From the NCBI RefSeq assembly GCF_900114535.1, contig NZ_FOTK01000022.1:1-64000 (forward strand): DNA of 64,000 nt, in the 5' to 3' direction. Positions 8,195-16,830 of the stretch are shown here, in pieces. How positions within the stretch are numbered: position 1 is the stretch's first letter; each line of letters begins with the position of its first letter. The position numbers and the translations under genes are program-made. The notes under the pieces were generated by a model that saw only the letters and a program-made list of their open reading frames with translations, did no database searches and was not told the origin of the DNA. Origin of the DNA: Methylobacterium pseudosasicola. GTDB lineage: Bacteria; Pseudomonadota; Alphaproteobacteria; Rhizobiales; Beijerinckiaceae.

Positions 8195-9285
8195 GCGGCC
8201 TCCCGCAGCGACAAAGCGAGGGCGTCGAGGTCGGCGAGCGCCCGGTCGAGGGGGCATTCCCGCGCCGGTGGGCTGCGTGATTCGAGGATGCGGTCGGCCC
8301 GCTCCACGAAGGCGATGTCGTTGGGGCAGGCTTCGAGGGCGGCGCATGCGGCAGCGTCGAGCCCGAGCCGGGCGCAGGCCTCGGCCCGGGCCGATCCGGC
8401 GAGGTGGAACGCCCGGCGCAGGGCAGCCCGCCGCAGGATCAGCGCCTGCCAATGGGCCGCCTCGGGCAGCAGGTAGGGCTCGCCGTCGAGCACGCGGGCG
8501 CGGCGCGCCATCTCGGTGGCCATGCCGCCCGAGACCCGGCCCTGGTGCCGGGCCGAGACCATCACGCGCACGTCCGGACAGTGGCGCAGGCGGGCGCCGC
8601 TCTCCCGGAGCAGGCTCACGAGGGCATTGTCCTCGCCGCAGGGCAGGGGCGGCAGCCCGCCGACCGCGCGGTAGAGCGCCACCGGAACGGCGAGGCTCGC
8701 GCCCGTGTGGTCGCCGTGGCGCGGGGCCGGGTCGTGCGGTGGCGGGTCCAGGATGTCCTCCAGGCGGCGCACGCCGGCCCAGTAACGCTCGATCCGCGCG
8801 TGCAGCTCGGCGAGGCGCGGATCGGCGGCGCCGTCCGCGTCGATCACGAGGCGACCACCGACCACGTCGGCCGCCCGCAGCGCCCGCAGGTTCGCCGCGA
8901 CCCAATCCGCCGGCAGGCGGGCATCGGCGTCGGTGGTCAGCAGGATCCCGTCCGGGCCGGCCTCGGCGTCGAGCCAGTCGGCACCGGCATCGAGCGCCAT
9001 GCGCCGAGCGGTGCCGACATGGGCCTCGGCACCCGTCAGCGCCGCCTCGATCACCCGCAGCCTCAGGCTCGCGAGCGCGCCCGAGTCTTCCAGGGCGCGG
9101 ATCGCCGCCACCGTGTCGTCGGTGCAGTTGTTGGCCAGCACCACCACCCGCAGCGGCGCCTCGGCCGAAAAGCCGTCCTGCCGGGCCAGGGAGGCGAGCA
9201 GCAGCGGCAGCCGCTCCTCCTCGTTGCGCGCGGGGATGCAGACGACGCAGGGCCGGGCGATCGGGGCGGCGGTTGCGAGAGTCAT
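8191..9285 (-). CDS. Family 2 glycosyltransferase
   Basis: The 364-residue protein has a GT-A fold typical of GT2. There is an N-terminal nucleotide-binding strand (VVCIPARNEEERLPLLLASL), a metal-binding DAD motif in LLTTDADARLPADW (about residues 121-134), and a downstream GEDNALVSLLRESG that fits the acceptor/catalytic acidic site. No membrane helices are seen, so it acts at the cytoplasmic face. The ATG at 9285 was chosen because the domain starts 14 residues later. It is translationally coupled to the GT-B gene after it, and a third glycosyltransferase lies upstream on the same strand, which suggests a small glycoconjugate locus. Confidence 0.85.
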   Translation of the reverse strand: MTLATAAPIARPCVVCIPARNEEERLPLLLASLARQDGFSAEAPLRVVVLANNCTDDTVAAIRALEDSGALASLRLRVIEAALTGAEAHVGTARRMALDAGADWLDAEAGPDGILLTTDADARLPADWVAANLRALRAADVVGGRLVIDADGAADPRLAELHARIERYWAGVRRLEDILDPPPHDPAPRHGDHTGASLAVPVALYRAVGGLPPLPCGEDNALVSLLRESGARLRHCPDVRVMVSARHQGRVSGGMATEMARRARVLDGEPYLLPEAAHWQALILRRAALRRAFHLAGSARAEACARLGLDAAACAALEACPNDIAFVERADRILESRSPPARECPLDRALADLDALALSLREAA

Positions 9286-9438
9286 AGCGGCTTTTTTCAC
9301 CTCATCGTTCCGAACGCAGGACGCGGCGCTTTCCCCGCCTTCGCGAGAGTGCGGGCCACGCGGGTACGAGGGGCACACGTTCGCGGGTCGAGGCGCAGGT
9401 CCCCTCTCCCGTGCGGGATAGCGGATTCACACATTGCG

Positions 9439-9586
9439 TTCGGCAGCAAGCGCTTGAAGCACCGCATTTTTCCCCTCCCCCTTGTGGGGAGGGGTCAGGG
9501 GTGGGGGTGGTGCCGGATGACGCTCAGCGGTGCCTCCTGAACCACCCCCACCTCCAACTCCTCCCCACAAGGGGGAGGAGAGCGCG
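9439..9586. repeat. Long inverted-repeat element, family R4, copy A
   Basis: The copy begins with GTTCGGCAGCAAGCGCTTGA and contains two G/C-rich arms (CCCCTCCCCCTTGTGGGGAG, and a complementary arm ending ACAAGGGGGAGGAGAGCGCG). The inner arms GGGGTGGGGGTGGT and ACCACCCCCACC also pair. A second copy, alike over nearly its whole length, lies at 20805-20953. The 364-base gap between the GT2 and GT4 genes (9286-9649) holds nothing else that was recognised. Confidence 0.85.
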
Positions 9587-9649
9587 TTCCGCCTTTCAAA
9601 TGCCGATGGGTGAACAGCGTAGCCCCAACAAGGCTTCGCGCCGATCTCC

Positions 9650-10744
9650 TTACGCCCGGCCCCCGGCCACCCGCAGCGTCGGCCGGGCCCGCTCGGCGCA
9701 GCGCGTCATCACCGCATCGTAGGTTTCGAGGTAGCGCTCGGTCATGGCGGCGGCGTCGTAGAGCGCCTCGGCGCGGTCGCGGCAGGCGCGGCGCGACAGG
9801 TTGGCCGCCTCGCGGATCGCCACCGAGAGGTCCTGCGAATCGTCCGGCCGGGCGAGGCGGCCGCATTGCGCGTCGAGGATGTTGGGCAGGGCGCCCCGGC
9901 GGAAGGCGGCCACCGGGGTTCCGCAAGCCAGGGCCTCGGCGACCACGAGGCCGAAGGGCTCCTCCCAGCGCGGCGAGACGATCGCCACCCGGGCCCGGCC
10001 GAGATGGTGGGCGAGGTCCCGGTGCGAGAGGTGCCCGAGATGGGTCAGGTCCGGCCCGAGCCGCGGAGCGATCTCGGCCGCCCAGTAGCCCGGATTGAGC
10101 TTCGGCCCGGCGAATTGCAGCGGCAGGCCGGCCGCGCGGGCGGCGTCGATGGCGAGGTGCAGCCCTTTCTCGGGCACGATCCGGCCGGACCAGAACGCGA
10201 AGGGCGGATCGTCGGGCGTGTCGGAATACGCGAAGGTCGACAGGTCGACACCGTTATCGACCACCTGCGCGCCCGGCACGAGGGATTCCCATTCCTGCGC
10301 GAGCGAGGGCGAGACCGCCAGGAAGGCCATGTCGGGATCGGCCTTCACGACGCCCGAGACCAGAGCCTCGAAGGGCGGCGTGTGCAGCACCGTGACCCAG
10401 GGCAGGCCGAGCCGGGCGCTTTGCTGCAGGGGCAGGGCGTGCAGCGAATTGTTGTGCACCAGGTCGAAGCCGCCGGCCGCGACCATCTCCATCATCCGCC
10501 GGTAGGCCTCGTACTCGGCCCGGTCGATCGCTTCCTCGCGCTCCGGATCGGCCACGGCGTCCCCGGTCGGGTCGCAGAGCATCACCGGATCCAGCGCCGG
10601 GTCCGAGCCCCGGCTGGCGAACAGCGTCACATCGTGCCCGTGCCGCTTCAGGGCGACGGTGAGGAGATGCGTGTGCATCTCCAGACCGCCGGCATAAGGC
10701 TGGCCGATCGGGTATTTCAGATGTGCGAGGACAGCAATCTTCAC
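9650..10744 (-). CDS. Family 4 glycosyltransferase (GT-B)
   Basis: The 364-residue GT-B enzyme has an N-terminal acceptor domain (MKIAVLAHLKYPIGQPYAGG, with the GGLE loop and HGHDVTLFAS). Its C-terminal GT4 donor domain shows FAFWSGRIVPEKGLHLAIDA and the EX7E-type region SPRWEEPFGLVVAEALACGT (about 257-276). Such enzymes transfer a sugar from a nucleotide donor with retention of configuration. The gene is on the same strand as the two glycosyltransferases after it but is separated from them by the R4 repeat, so it may be a separate unit. Substrate unknown. Confidence 0.9.
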   Translation of the reverse strand: MKIAVLAHLKYPIGQPYAGGLEMHTHLLTVALKRHGHDVTLFASRGSDPALDPVMLCDPTGDAVADPEREEAIDRAEYEAYRRMMEMVAAGGFDLVHNNSLHALPLQQSARLGLPWVTVLHTPPFEALVSGVVKADPDMAFLAVSPSLAQEWESLVPGAQVVDNGVDLSTFAYSDTPDDPPFAFWSGRIVPEKGLHLAIDAARAAGLPLQFAGPKLNPGYWAAEIAPRLGPDLTHLGHLSHRDLAHHLGRARVAIVSPRWEEPFGLVVAEALACGTPVAAFRRGALPNILDAQCGRLARPDDSQDLSVAIREAANLSRRACRDRAEALYDAAAMTERYLETYDAVMTRCAERARPTLRVAGGRA

Positions 10745-10929
10745 GCGCGCACCGAATCCGGTTGTGTGGGGATCTTTGCCGGCCGCAGCGAAGCGAGAGG
10801 ATTTCTGTCCGCAGCGAGCGTGGCGGGTATCATGCCGATCTTTTCTTCACCAAGCGTTGCGTCATCGACGCCGGGAGCGACCACGGACGCAGCGCGTTCC
10901 CTGATCCATAAGGGCCGCGGTCTGAACCG

Positions 10930-11628
10930 ATGATGATCGAAACGAGAGGTCGACCATTCAGCCGGGTGCGCCATCCGGCCTGGGTGCGCCTGACCCACTG
11001 GACCGGCGCGGCCGCGACCCTGGCGCTGATGGTCAGCGGCACCGCGATCCTGCTGGCTCTGCCGAAACTGTTCTGGGGGGAGACCGGAGCAAATAACGCG
11101 CCGGCCTGGATGACTTTGCCGCTGCCGGTGGATCTGGAGCAGACCGGCTGGGCGCGCAACCTTCATTTCCTGGCCGCCTGGATTTTCGTCCTGAACGGCG
11201 CCGCCTATCTGGGCCTCGCCTTGCTGCGCGGGCATCTGCGGCGGCGCCTGCTGCCGGAACCGGCCGAGATCCGGCCCCGGGCGCTCGCGGGCGAGATCCG
11301 GGCGCATCTGCGCCTGCGGGGCGGGGCGCCGCCCTCCGGCCGCTACAACGCGCTGCAGAAGATCGCCTATCTCGTGGTCCTGCTGGTGCTGGCGCCGCTG
11401 ATGCTGCTCACCGGCCTCACGATGTCGCCCGGGGTCACCGCCGCCTGGCCGGAGCTGTTCACCCTATTCGGCGGCCGGCAATCGGCCCGGACGATCCACT
11501 TCCTGGCAGCCTTCGCGATGGTGGCGTTCCTCGCCATCCACATCTGGCAGGTGCTGGCCAACCGGCCGGTGGCGCTGATGCGCGGCATGATCCTCGGGCG
11601 GGCCGGCAACGCGGAGGAGACCCGATGA
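10930..11628 (+). CDS. Membrane cytochrome b (b561-like) subunit for a molybdopterin enzyme
   Basis: This 232-residue integral membrane protein has four or five hydrophobic helices. Histidines suited to bind b-type haem sit in HPAWVRLTHWTG (N-terminus), NLHFLAAWIF and IHFLAAFAMVAFLAIHIW. The pattern matches the cytochrome b561 family that anchors and takes or gives electrons to exported oxidoreductases. Its stop overlaps the start of the molybdopterin enzyme by four bases (ATGA), so the two are translationally coupled and very probably form one complex. The promoter must lie in the 185-base gap from the divergent glycosyltransferase. Confidence 0.88.
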   Translation: MMIETRGRPFSRVRHPAWVRLTHWTGAAATLALMVSGTAILLALPKLFWGETGANNAPAWMTLPLPVDLEQTGWARNLHFLAAWIFVLNGAAYLGLALLRGHLRRRLLPEPAEIRPRALAGEIRAHLRLRGGAPPSGRYNALQKIAYLVVLLVLAPLMLLTGLTMSPGVTAAWPELFTLFGGRQSARTIHFLAAFAMVAFLAIHIWQVLANRPVALMRGMILGRAGNAEETR

Positions 11629-12365
11629 GCGCGCTGACCCGTCGCCGGCTGATCCTCGGGACCGCCGGATTCGGCGCGGCCGGCCTCGTCGGCGGCTGCG
11701 ATCCCGGCGCGCCGCTTCTGCGCCCCAACCCCTACGGCCTGAGCGACTGGCTCACCTTCGCCGGCCAGCGCCTGCTGCTGGCGCGCCAGCCGCTCGCCCG
11801 GGAATTCGGCCCCGAGGCGATCTCGGCGGTGTTCCCGACGATCAACACCACCGACCCGGACGACCCGGCCTATCGCCGCTCGAAGGCGGCGGGTTTTTCC
11901 GACTGGCGCCTGCCGGTCACGGGCCTCGTCGAGCGGCCGGGGGCATTCTCCCTGGCGGAGCTGAAGGCGATGCCGGCGCGCACGCAGATCACGCTCCATT
12001 CCTGCGAGCAGGGCTGGTCGGCGATCGGCCAGTGGACAGGCGTCCCGCTGTCTCAGGTGCTCGCCGCCGCCGGGATGCGCCCGGAGGCGCGCTACGTGGT
12101 GATTCGCAGCGTCGATGGCTGGTGGGACACGTATGACCTGTTCGACGCCCTGCACCCGCAGACCATCCTGGCCTACGGCATGAATGGCGCCGACCTGCCG
12201 GTGGCCCACGGCGCTCCGGTCCGCCTGCGGGTGGAGCGCCAGCTCGGCTACAAGTCCTTGAAATACCTCGCGAGCATCGAGGCCGTGGACCGGGTCGACG
12301 GCATCGGCCACGGCCGCGGCAGCATGGTCGCGGGCCTCGGGTTCAGCTGGTACGCTGGCATCTGA
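11625..12365 (+). CDS. Exported molybdopterin-dependent oxidoreductase (sulfite-oxidase/MsrP fold)
   Basis: The 246-residue protein has a twin-arginine signal (RRRLILGTAGFGAAG) that ends in VGGC at residue 25. It may therefore be a Tat-exported lipoprotein. The Moco domain follows: ITLHSCEQGWSAIGQWTGVP carries the conserved cysteine that ligates molybdenum, and VRLRVERQLGYKSLKYL is the usual cofactor-binding end. This is the oxidoreductase-molybdopterin-binding family of MsrP/YedY. It is coupled to the cytochrome b gene just upstream, which probably serves as its electron partner, as YedZ serves YedY. The substrate is unknown. A role in reduction or oxidation of a small periplasmic compound is inferred. 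Confidence 0.85.
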   Translation: MSALTRRRLILGTAGFGAAGLVGGCDPGAPLLRPNPYGLSDWLTFAGQRLLLARQPLAREFGPEAISAVFPTINTTDPDDPAYRRSKAAGFSDWRLPVTGLVERPGAFSLAELKAMPARTQITLHSCEQGWSAIGQWTGVPLSQVLAAAGMRPEARYVVIRSVDGWWDTYDLFDALHPQTILAYGMNGADLPVAHGAPVRLRVERQLGYKSLKYLASIEAVDRVDGIGHGRGSMVAGLGFSWYAGI

Positions 12366-12405
12366 GCCGCCCGCGGGACTCCGTGCGGCCGGGGAGGGGG
12401 GCCTC

Positions 12406-13380
12406 ATGGATGTCACGATCGGGCTGAGCACGTTCGCGGTCGGCGCCGCGGCGCTGGCGGTGATCACGCTGGCGGCCGGCGTGAAGATGATCCCGCAGGG
12501 CTACGTCTACACGGTGGAGCGGTTTGGCCGCTACAACCGCACCCTCGAATCCGGCCTCGGCCTGATCATCCCGTTCGTCGAGCGCGTCGGCCGGCGGGTG
12601 AACGTGATGGAGCAGGTGGTCGACGTCCCGAGCCAGCAGGCCTTCACCCGCGACAATGCCGGCGTCACCATCGACGCGGTGGTGTTCTACCTCGTGCTCG
12701 ACGCGGCGCGGGCCTCCTACGAGGTCTCGAACCTCGACCTCGCCATGACGACCCTGACCATGACCAACATCCGCACCGTGGTCGGCTCGATGGACCTCGA
12801 TCAGCTCCTCGCCCACCGGGACGAGATCAACGAGCGGCTGCTGCGGGTGCTCGACGCGGCGGCCTCGCCCTGGGGCGTGAAGATCAACCGCATCGAGATC
12901 AAGGACATCGTGCCCCCGGCCGACCTCGCCGGCGCCATGGCCCGGCAGATGAAGGCCGAGCGCGAGAAGCGCGCCTCGATCCTGGAGGCGGAGGGCCAGC
13001 GCGCCGCCGAGATCCTGCGGGCGGAGGGGCGCAAGCAATCGGCGATCCTGGAGGCGGAGGGCCGCCGCGAAGCCGCGTTCCGCGATGCCGAGGCCCGCGA
13101 GCGCTCCGCCGAGGCCGAGGCGGCGGCGACCGGGATGGTCAGCCGGGCGATCGCCGAGGGCGACATCGCGGCGGCGAACTTCCTGGTGGCGGAGAAATAC
13201 GTCGATGCGGTGCGGGCGCTCGCCACCGCGCCGAACCAGCGCGTCGTGGTGGTGCCGATCGAGGCGGCGGCGCTGGCCGGCACGCTCGGCGGCATCGGCG
13301 AGCTCACCCGCGCGGTCTTCGGCGAGGCGAGCCCGCCCCGGCGCGCGGGCACGCCGCCCAACGTCGCGCCGCGGACCTGA
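12406..13380 (+). CDS. SPFH/band 7 membrane protein (stomatin-like)
   Basis: The 324-residue protein has an N-terminal membrane anchor (about residues 8-26) and then a band 7 domain. That domain opens with PQGYVYTVERFGRYNRTLES and contains DVPSQQAFTRDNAGVTIDAV. A long Ala/Glu-rich coiled coil follows (about 185-260; REKRASILEAEGQRAAEILR and repeats of it). These proteins form large rings or membrane microdomains and act with NfeD proteins and membrane proteases. The nfeD-like gene follows after three bases, the classic partner arrangement. No protease gene is beside them. Confidence 0.92.
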   Translation: MDVTIGLSTFAVGAAALAVITLAAGVKMIPQGYVYTVERFGRYNRTLESGLGLIIPFVERVGRRVNVMEQVVDVPSQQAFTRDNAGVTIDAVVFYLVLDAARASYEVSNLDLAMTTLTMTNIRTVVGSMDLDQLLAHRDEINERLLRVLDAAASPWGVKINRIEIKDIVPPADLAGAMARQMKAEREKRASILEAEGQRAAEILRAEGRKQSAILEAEGRREAAFRDAEARERSAEAEAAATGMVSRAIAEGDIAAANFLVAEKYVDAVRALATAPNQRVVVVPIEAAALAGTLGGIGELTRAVFGEASPPRRAGTPPNVAPRT

Positions 13381-13383
13381 CCC

Positions 13384-13833
13384 ATGGCCGATGCGCTGGC
13401 GCTCCTCGCGGCCCTGGGGCCGGCTTGGAGCTGGGTGATCGCCGGCCTCGTCCTGGCCGGCGCCGAGATCGTGGCGCCGGGGGTGTTCCTGATCTGGTTC
13501 GGCCTGGCGGCCCTGGCGACCGGCCTCGCCGCCGCGCTGATCCCGATGCCCTGGCAGGGTCAGACCCTGCTGTTCGCCGGCCTCGCCCTCGTCCTGGTCG
13601 GCCTCGCCACCCGCCTGCACCGCCGGGCCGGACGCCACGACGCCATTCTCAACCGCGCCGACCGCGGCCTGATCGGCCGTGAGGGCGTGCTCGCCGAGCC
13701 GATCGTCCAGGGCACCGGCCGCATCCGCTTCGACGACACCCTGTGGCGGATCGAGGGGCCGGACCTGCCGGCCGGCGGGCGGGTGCGGGTGGTCGGATTG
13801 TCCGGGACGGTGCTGACGGTCGAGGCGGCGTGA
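13384..13833 (+). CDS. NfeD-family membrane protein
   Basis: The 149-residue protein has three hydrophobic segments (about 15-80) and a soluble C-terminal OB-fold domain (about 90-148; GREGVLAEPIVQGTGRIRFD and GGRVRVVGLSGTVLTVEA). This is the short NfeD1b form that accompanies stomatin-like genes. It lies three bases after the SPFH gene, so the two are surely one operon. The role is in membrane quality control or microdomain organisation, by family knowledge. Confidence 0.92.
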   Translation: MADALALLAALGPAWSWVIAGLVLAGAEIVAPGVFLIWFGLAALATGLAAALIPMPWQGQTLLFAGLALVLVGLATRLHRRAGRHDAILNRADRGLIGREGVLAEPIVQGTGRIRFDDTLWRIEGPDLPAGGRVRVVGLSGTVLTVEAA

Positions 13834-14353
13834 GGGGAGGGGGCTCGCAGCTTCGGCCCATACGGGGTGGGGCGCACGGCAGACCGAAGCGACGGCCGTC
13901 GAAGTCTCTCCGGGATCCTGCGACGGAGATATTTTTTTTCTTGTCGTCGCGTCTCAGGCAGATCGGTATTGGATGCTGTTCTCGCCCTGCTCGGACCGCC
14001 AGCATCGCGCGATGCTTAGGGCCAACGTGTGTCTTGAAAAATTTCAGCCCAGCTTTCGGTCTATTTCAGTCGTAACGCAGGTATTTACAATCATCTTCGC
14101 GGCGATTGCGTACCGGCATTGACGTACCTCCGCCGCCGCTGTCTATTCGACCGGTCAGCACGCTGTGTCCGGAAGGCGCCAGCCCACACTGATGCGCTTA
14201 CATCGAACCCCGTTTTTTGGCGAGGTCATCTGAAACGCGCGCGTCAGATCTGATGATCGCGCGCGTTCTGATTGCGCGTCGTCGCATGCAATTCGAAATC
14301 GGCAACCCTTCAACAGATGCTTGTGGTCAAGCGACTGGAGAAAGAGAACCCTG
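13834..14353. other. 520-base intergenic region, relatively AT-rich, with a terminator and a nested palindrome
   Basis: No coding frame is supported. A stem TCTCCG (13907-13912)/CGGAGA (13924-13929) followed by eight Ts may end the nfeD transcript. At 14234-14267 the arms AACGCGCGCG and CGCGCGCGTT enclose a second perfect palindrome, TCAGATCTGA (14244-14253). This is a possible operator or cruciform site upstream of the deaminase gene. Confidence 0.6.
13907..13940 (+). terminator. Probable terminator after the SPFH-nfeD operon
   Basis: A six-base stem with an 11-base loop is followed by TATTTTTTTTC. Confidence 0.55.
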
Positions 14354-14836
14354 ATGACTGACAAGCACGAAACCTTCATGTCCCGGGCGATCGCCCTGTC
14401 GGAGAAGACCTCTCTGGTCGACAGCGCGGGCGGCGTATTCGGCTGCGTCATCGTCCAGGATGGCGAGATTATCGCCGAGGGCGCCAACCGCGTCGTGGCC
14501 GAGAACGATCCGACCTGGCACGGGGAGATCGAGGCCATCCGCAAGGCCTGCAAATCGCAGGGCAGCTTCAAGCTTCGCAACGCGACACTGTATACCAGCG
14601 CGGAGCCTTGCCCGATGTGTATGGCGGCCGCGTATTGGGCCGGTATCAAGAACGTCTTCTACGCGGCGCAGGTCGAGGACGCCCTCGAATACGGCGGCTT
14701 CGATGACAGCATGATCTATGCCGAGCTCAAGAAGGACGTGAAAGACCGCTCGATCCCGACCCAGCAGATCATGCGTGAAGAGGCCGTCGAGGTCTGGAAG
14801 AAATATGCCCAGAAGAAGGACCGCGTTCCCTATTAA
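14354..14836 (+). CDS. Nucleoside/guanine deaminase-like enzyme (CDA fold)
   Basis: The 160-residue zinc deaminase has the first zinc motif as WHGEIEAIRKAC (H-G-E instead of the usual H-A-E) and the second as SAEPCPMCMAAAYWAG. The C-terminal part (EYGGFDDSMIYAELKKD, then RSIPTQQI) matches bacterial guanine deaminases of the GuaD type better than the tRNA adenosine deaminase TadA. The likely reaction is hydrolytic removal of an amino group from a purine base, and the exact substrate is not proven. The start at 14354 leaves the usual short N-terminus. It is followed after a short gap by a BBE flavin oxidase, probably in the same operon. Confidence 0.8.
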   Translation: MTDKHETFMSRAIALSEKTSLVDSAGGVFGCVIVQDGEIIAEGANRVVAENDPTWHGEIEAIRKACKSQGSFKLRNATLYTSAEPCPMCMAAAYWAGIKNVFYAAQVEDALEYGGFDDSMIYAELKKDVKDRSIPTQQIMREEAVEVWKKYAQKKDRVPY

Positions 14837-14857
14837 GGGGCCGGAACGCGATCGGAC

Positions 14858-16330
14858 ATGGTCTGCGCCGGCTCGGATTCCATGGATCTGAGCCGGGCCC
14901 TCGTTTCTTCGGTGGCGAACATGGATGTCGAGCATCTGAGGAGCGCGTGCCGGGGCCCGGTCATCGCCGCGGGTGATCCCGGTTTTCGCGAGGCCCTGCA
15001 CGGCAATCTCTGGAACCGGCTGATCCCCGACCGGGCGCCGGATGTTCTCGTGAAGGCCGCGGACGACGACGACGTCATCGCCGCGGTGACGTTCGCCCGC
15101 GCGAACGGCCTGAAGGTCGTGGTCCGCGGTGGCGGTCACAATTGGTGCCAGCCGACCCTGCGCAACGGCGGCCTTCTGATCGACCTGGAGAATCTCAACA
15201 GGTTCCTCTCGGTGGATGTCGAAAGCCGCAGGGCGATCATCCAGCCGATCATCAGCAACCGCGACATCCAGAAGACCCTTAATCCCCTGGGGCTGGCCTT
15301 CCCCACCGGCCATTGCCCGCAGGTGAAGGCGAGCGGCTATTTCCTCGGGGGCGGCATGGCCTGGAATCCCACGGTCTGGGGTTTCGGCGCCGAGAGCCTC
15401 GAGGCGATCGAATTGGTCACCGCCCAAGGCGAGCTGATAACCGCCAGCGAGACCGAGAACGCGGATTATTTCTGGGCCGCCCGCGGCGCGGGGCCGGGCT
15501 TCTTCGGCATCGTCACGAAATACGTTCTCAAGCTTCATCCGCTGCCGAAGGCCATTCACGGCCAGGAAATTTTCTATCGGCTCGCGGATGCGCCCGCCAT
15601 CGGACGGTGGCTCGGGGATATCGCACCGGATCTCTCGCCCAGCATTGAGCTGACCCTGTTCCTCGTTCAGGCGCCGCCGGCGCTGCAAGCAGGCGCGGCC
15701 GGGCAGAACGGTTGGGTCTGCATGGTGACCGCGACGGCGTTCGAAGACACGCCGGAGGCGGCACGGGCCGCCCTGCAACCGCTGGATCGATCGCCGATCG
15801 AGGCCCTGGCGCGCTCGGTCGCGACCCCGCTCGATTTCGAGCAGCTTTTCGACGCCTCCGGGGCGCTCTTCCCGGAAGGGGTCCGATCCCGGGTCGAGGC
15901 GACCTATTCCAATCACAGCCCCGGCGACGTGATGGACGTCATTCTGCCCCTGTGGCCGAAAGCGCCGTCGGCGACCTCGGTGTTCCTCCTGACGATCTTC
16001 TGCGGACCCGACGTGCCGGCGCCGCGCAAGACCATGGCCCGCTCGATCACCTCGAAGATCTACGGCGGCCCCTGGACGATGTGGCGCGAGGCCGAGGCCG
16101 ATCCGGCCAATGCCGCGTGGCACCAGCAGGTGATCACGGCCCTGCGCCCGTACAACATCGGGTATTACATCGGCGAGTCCAACACGGTCGAAAATCCGGA
16201 CCTCGTGGCCCAGTCTTTCGCGCCGGAGAACTGGGACAAACTCCGCCGCTTGCGCGCGCACTATGACCCGGAAGGCGTCTTCTTCGATTATTCCGAGGGG
16301 TTCTCAGGGAAATCCGAGACGGTCCGCTGA
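14858..16330 (+). CDS. FAD-linked oxidase with berberine-bridge (BBE) C-terminus
   Basis: The protein is up to 490 residues. The PCMH-type FAD domain shows VVRGGGHNWCQ, where the histidine is the usual covalent flavin link, and GHCPQVKASGYFLGGGMAWN with a cysteine in the second flavin-link position, so FAD may be doubly attached. The C-terminus (YYIGESNTVENPDLVAQSFA, then HYDPEGVFFDY) is the BBE domain. Such enzymes oxidise sugars, alkaloids or other small alcohols or amines with oxygen. There is no signal peptide. In-frame ATGs at 14882 and 14921 are also possible starts, and 14921 fits the family N-terminus best. It probably shares an operon with the deaminase. Confidence 0.85.
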   Translation: MVCAGSDSMDLSRALVSSVANMDVEHLRSACRGPVIAAGDPGFREALHGNLWNRLIPDRAPDVLVKAADDDDVIAAVTFARANGLKVVVRGGGHNWCQPTLRNGGLLIDLENLNRFLSVDVESRRAIIQPIISNRDIQKTLNPLGLAFPTGHCPQVKASGYFLGGGMAWNPTVWGFGAESLEAIELVTAQGELITASETENADYFWAARGAGPGFFGIVTKYVLKLHPLPKAIHGQEIFYRLADAPAIGRWLGDIAPDLSPSIELTLFLVQAPPALQAGAAGQNGWVCMVTATAFEDTPEAARAALQPLDRSPIEALARSVATPLDFEQLFDASGALFPEGVRSRVEATYSNHSPGDVMDVILPLWPKAPSATSVFLLTIFCGPDVPAPRKTMARSITSKIYGGPWTMWREAEADPANAAWHQQVITALRPYNIGYYIGESNTVENPDLVAQSFAPENWDKLRRLRAHYDPEGVFFDYSEGFSGKSETVR

Positions 16331-16442
16331 ATACGGGCTCAATTGCAACGCCACGAGACACGACCACGGTTTGCGTGGTGCTGATCGGCGTTCTTCCAAG
16401 CCAAACCCTCTCCTTCTGAGGTTAAGACGTTTTTTGGGAGCC

Positions 16443-16469
16443 GCGACGCTCTCTCCTCCCCCCTTGTGG
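16443..16469 (-). repeat. Fragment of the R4 repeat (right arm only)
   Basis: Read on the minus strand, the stretch runs CCACAAGGGGGGAGGAGAGA and continues GCGTCGC. This matches the right end of the R4 copy at 20930-20957 with a few changes. Confidence 0.6.
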
Positions 16470-16532
16470 CTACGGGCTACACGGGTTGGAAGCGTCATCG
16501 CCTGAGGATTTGATACCCCAGACCTGATAATC

Positions 16533-16656
16533 CGCGCCGTCATTCCGGGGCGCCGCAGGCGAGCCCGGAATCCAGAAACGCAGGCGGGGCTAAGGTTCAA
16601 GACGTCGGCGGCTCTGGATCCCGGGCTCCGCTGCGCGGCCCCGGGATGACGGCGCG
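16533..16656. repeat. Palindromic repeat of a second family (R2)
   Basis: Inverted arms of about 45 bases start with CGCGCCGTCATTCCGGGGCG and end with the complementary GGCCCCGGGATGACGGCGCG, and they include GAATCCAGA/TCTGGATC. Only one copy is in the window. It is unlike R1 except for the shared GTCATT tip. Confidence 0.75.
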
Positions 16657-16830
16657 TGGAGGCATCGGTCAGGCCTCCATTTGAAGAACAAGCCTGAGCC
16701 TTCCGCGCCTGGGAAAGATGAAACCTGCAACCTGTGTAACGCGTAGCCCATTTGGGAAGTTGAAAACGCACGGTGTTTCCAGCACGCACTGCCGATATGT
16801 GATGTGTGGATTGGCTACAGCCTCCTGCCC

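Larger units (their letters stand above)
16331..16830. other. 500-base intergenic region made mostly of repeats
   Basis: This region separates the convergent BBE oxidase and PEPC-like genes. It holds an inverted R4 fragment (16443-16469) and an R2 palindrome (16533-16656). The remaining bases, 16660-16830, show no coding frame or clear hairpin. Confidence 0.6.
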
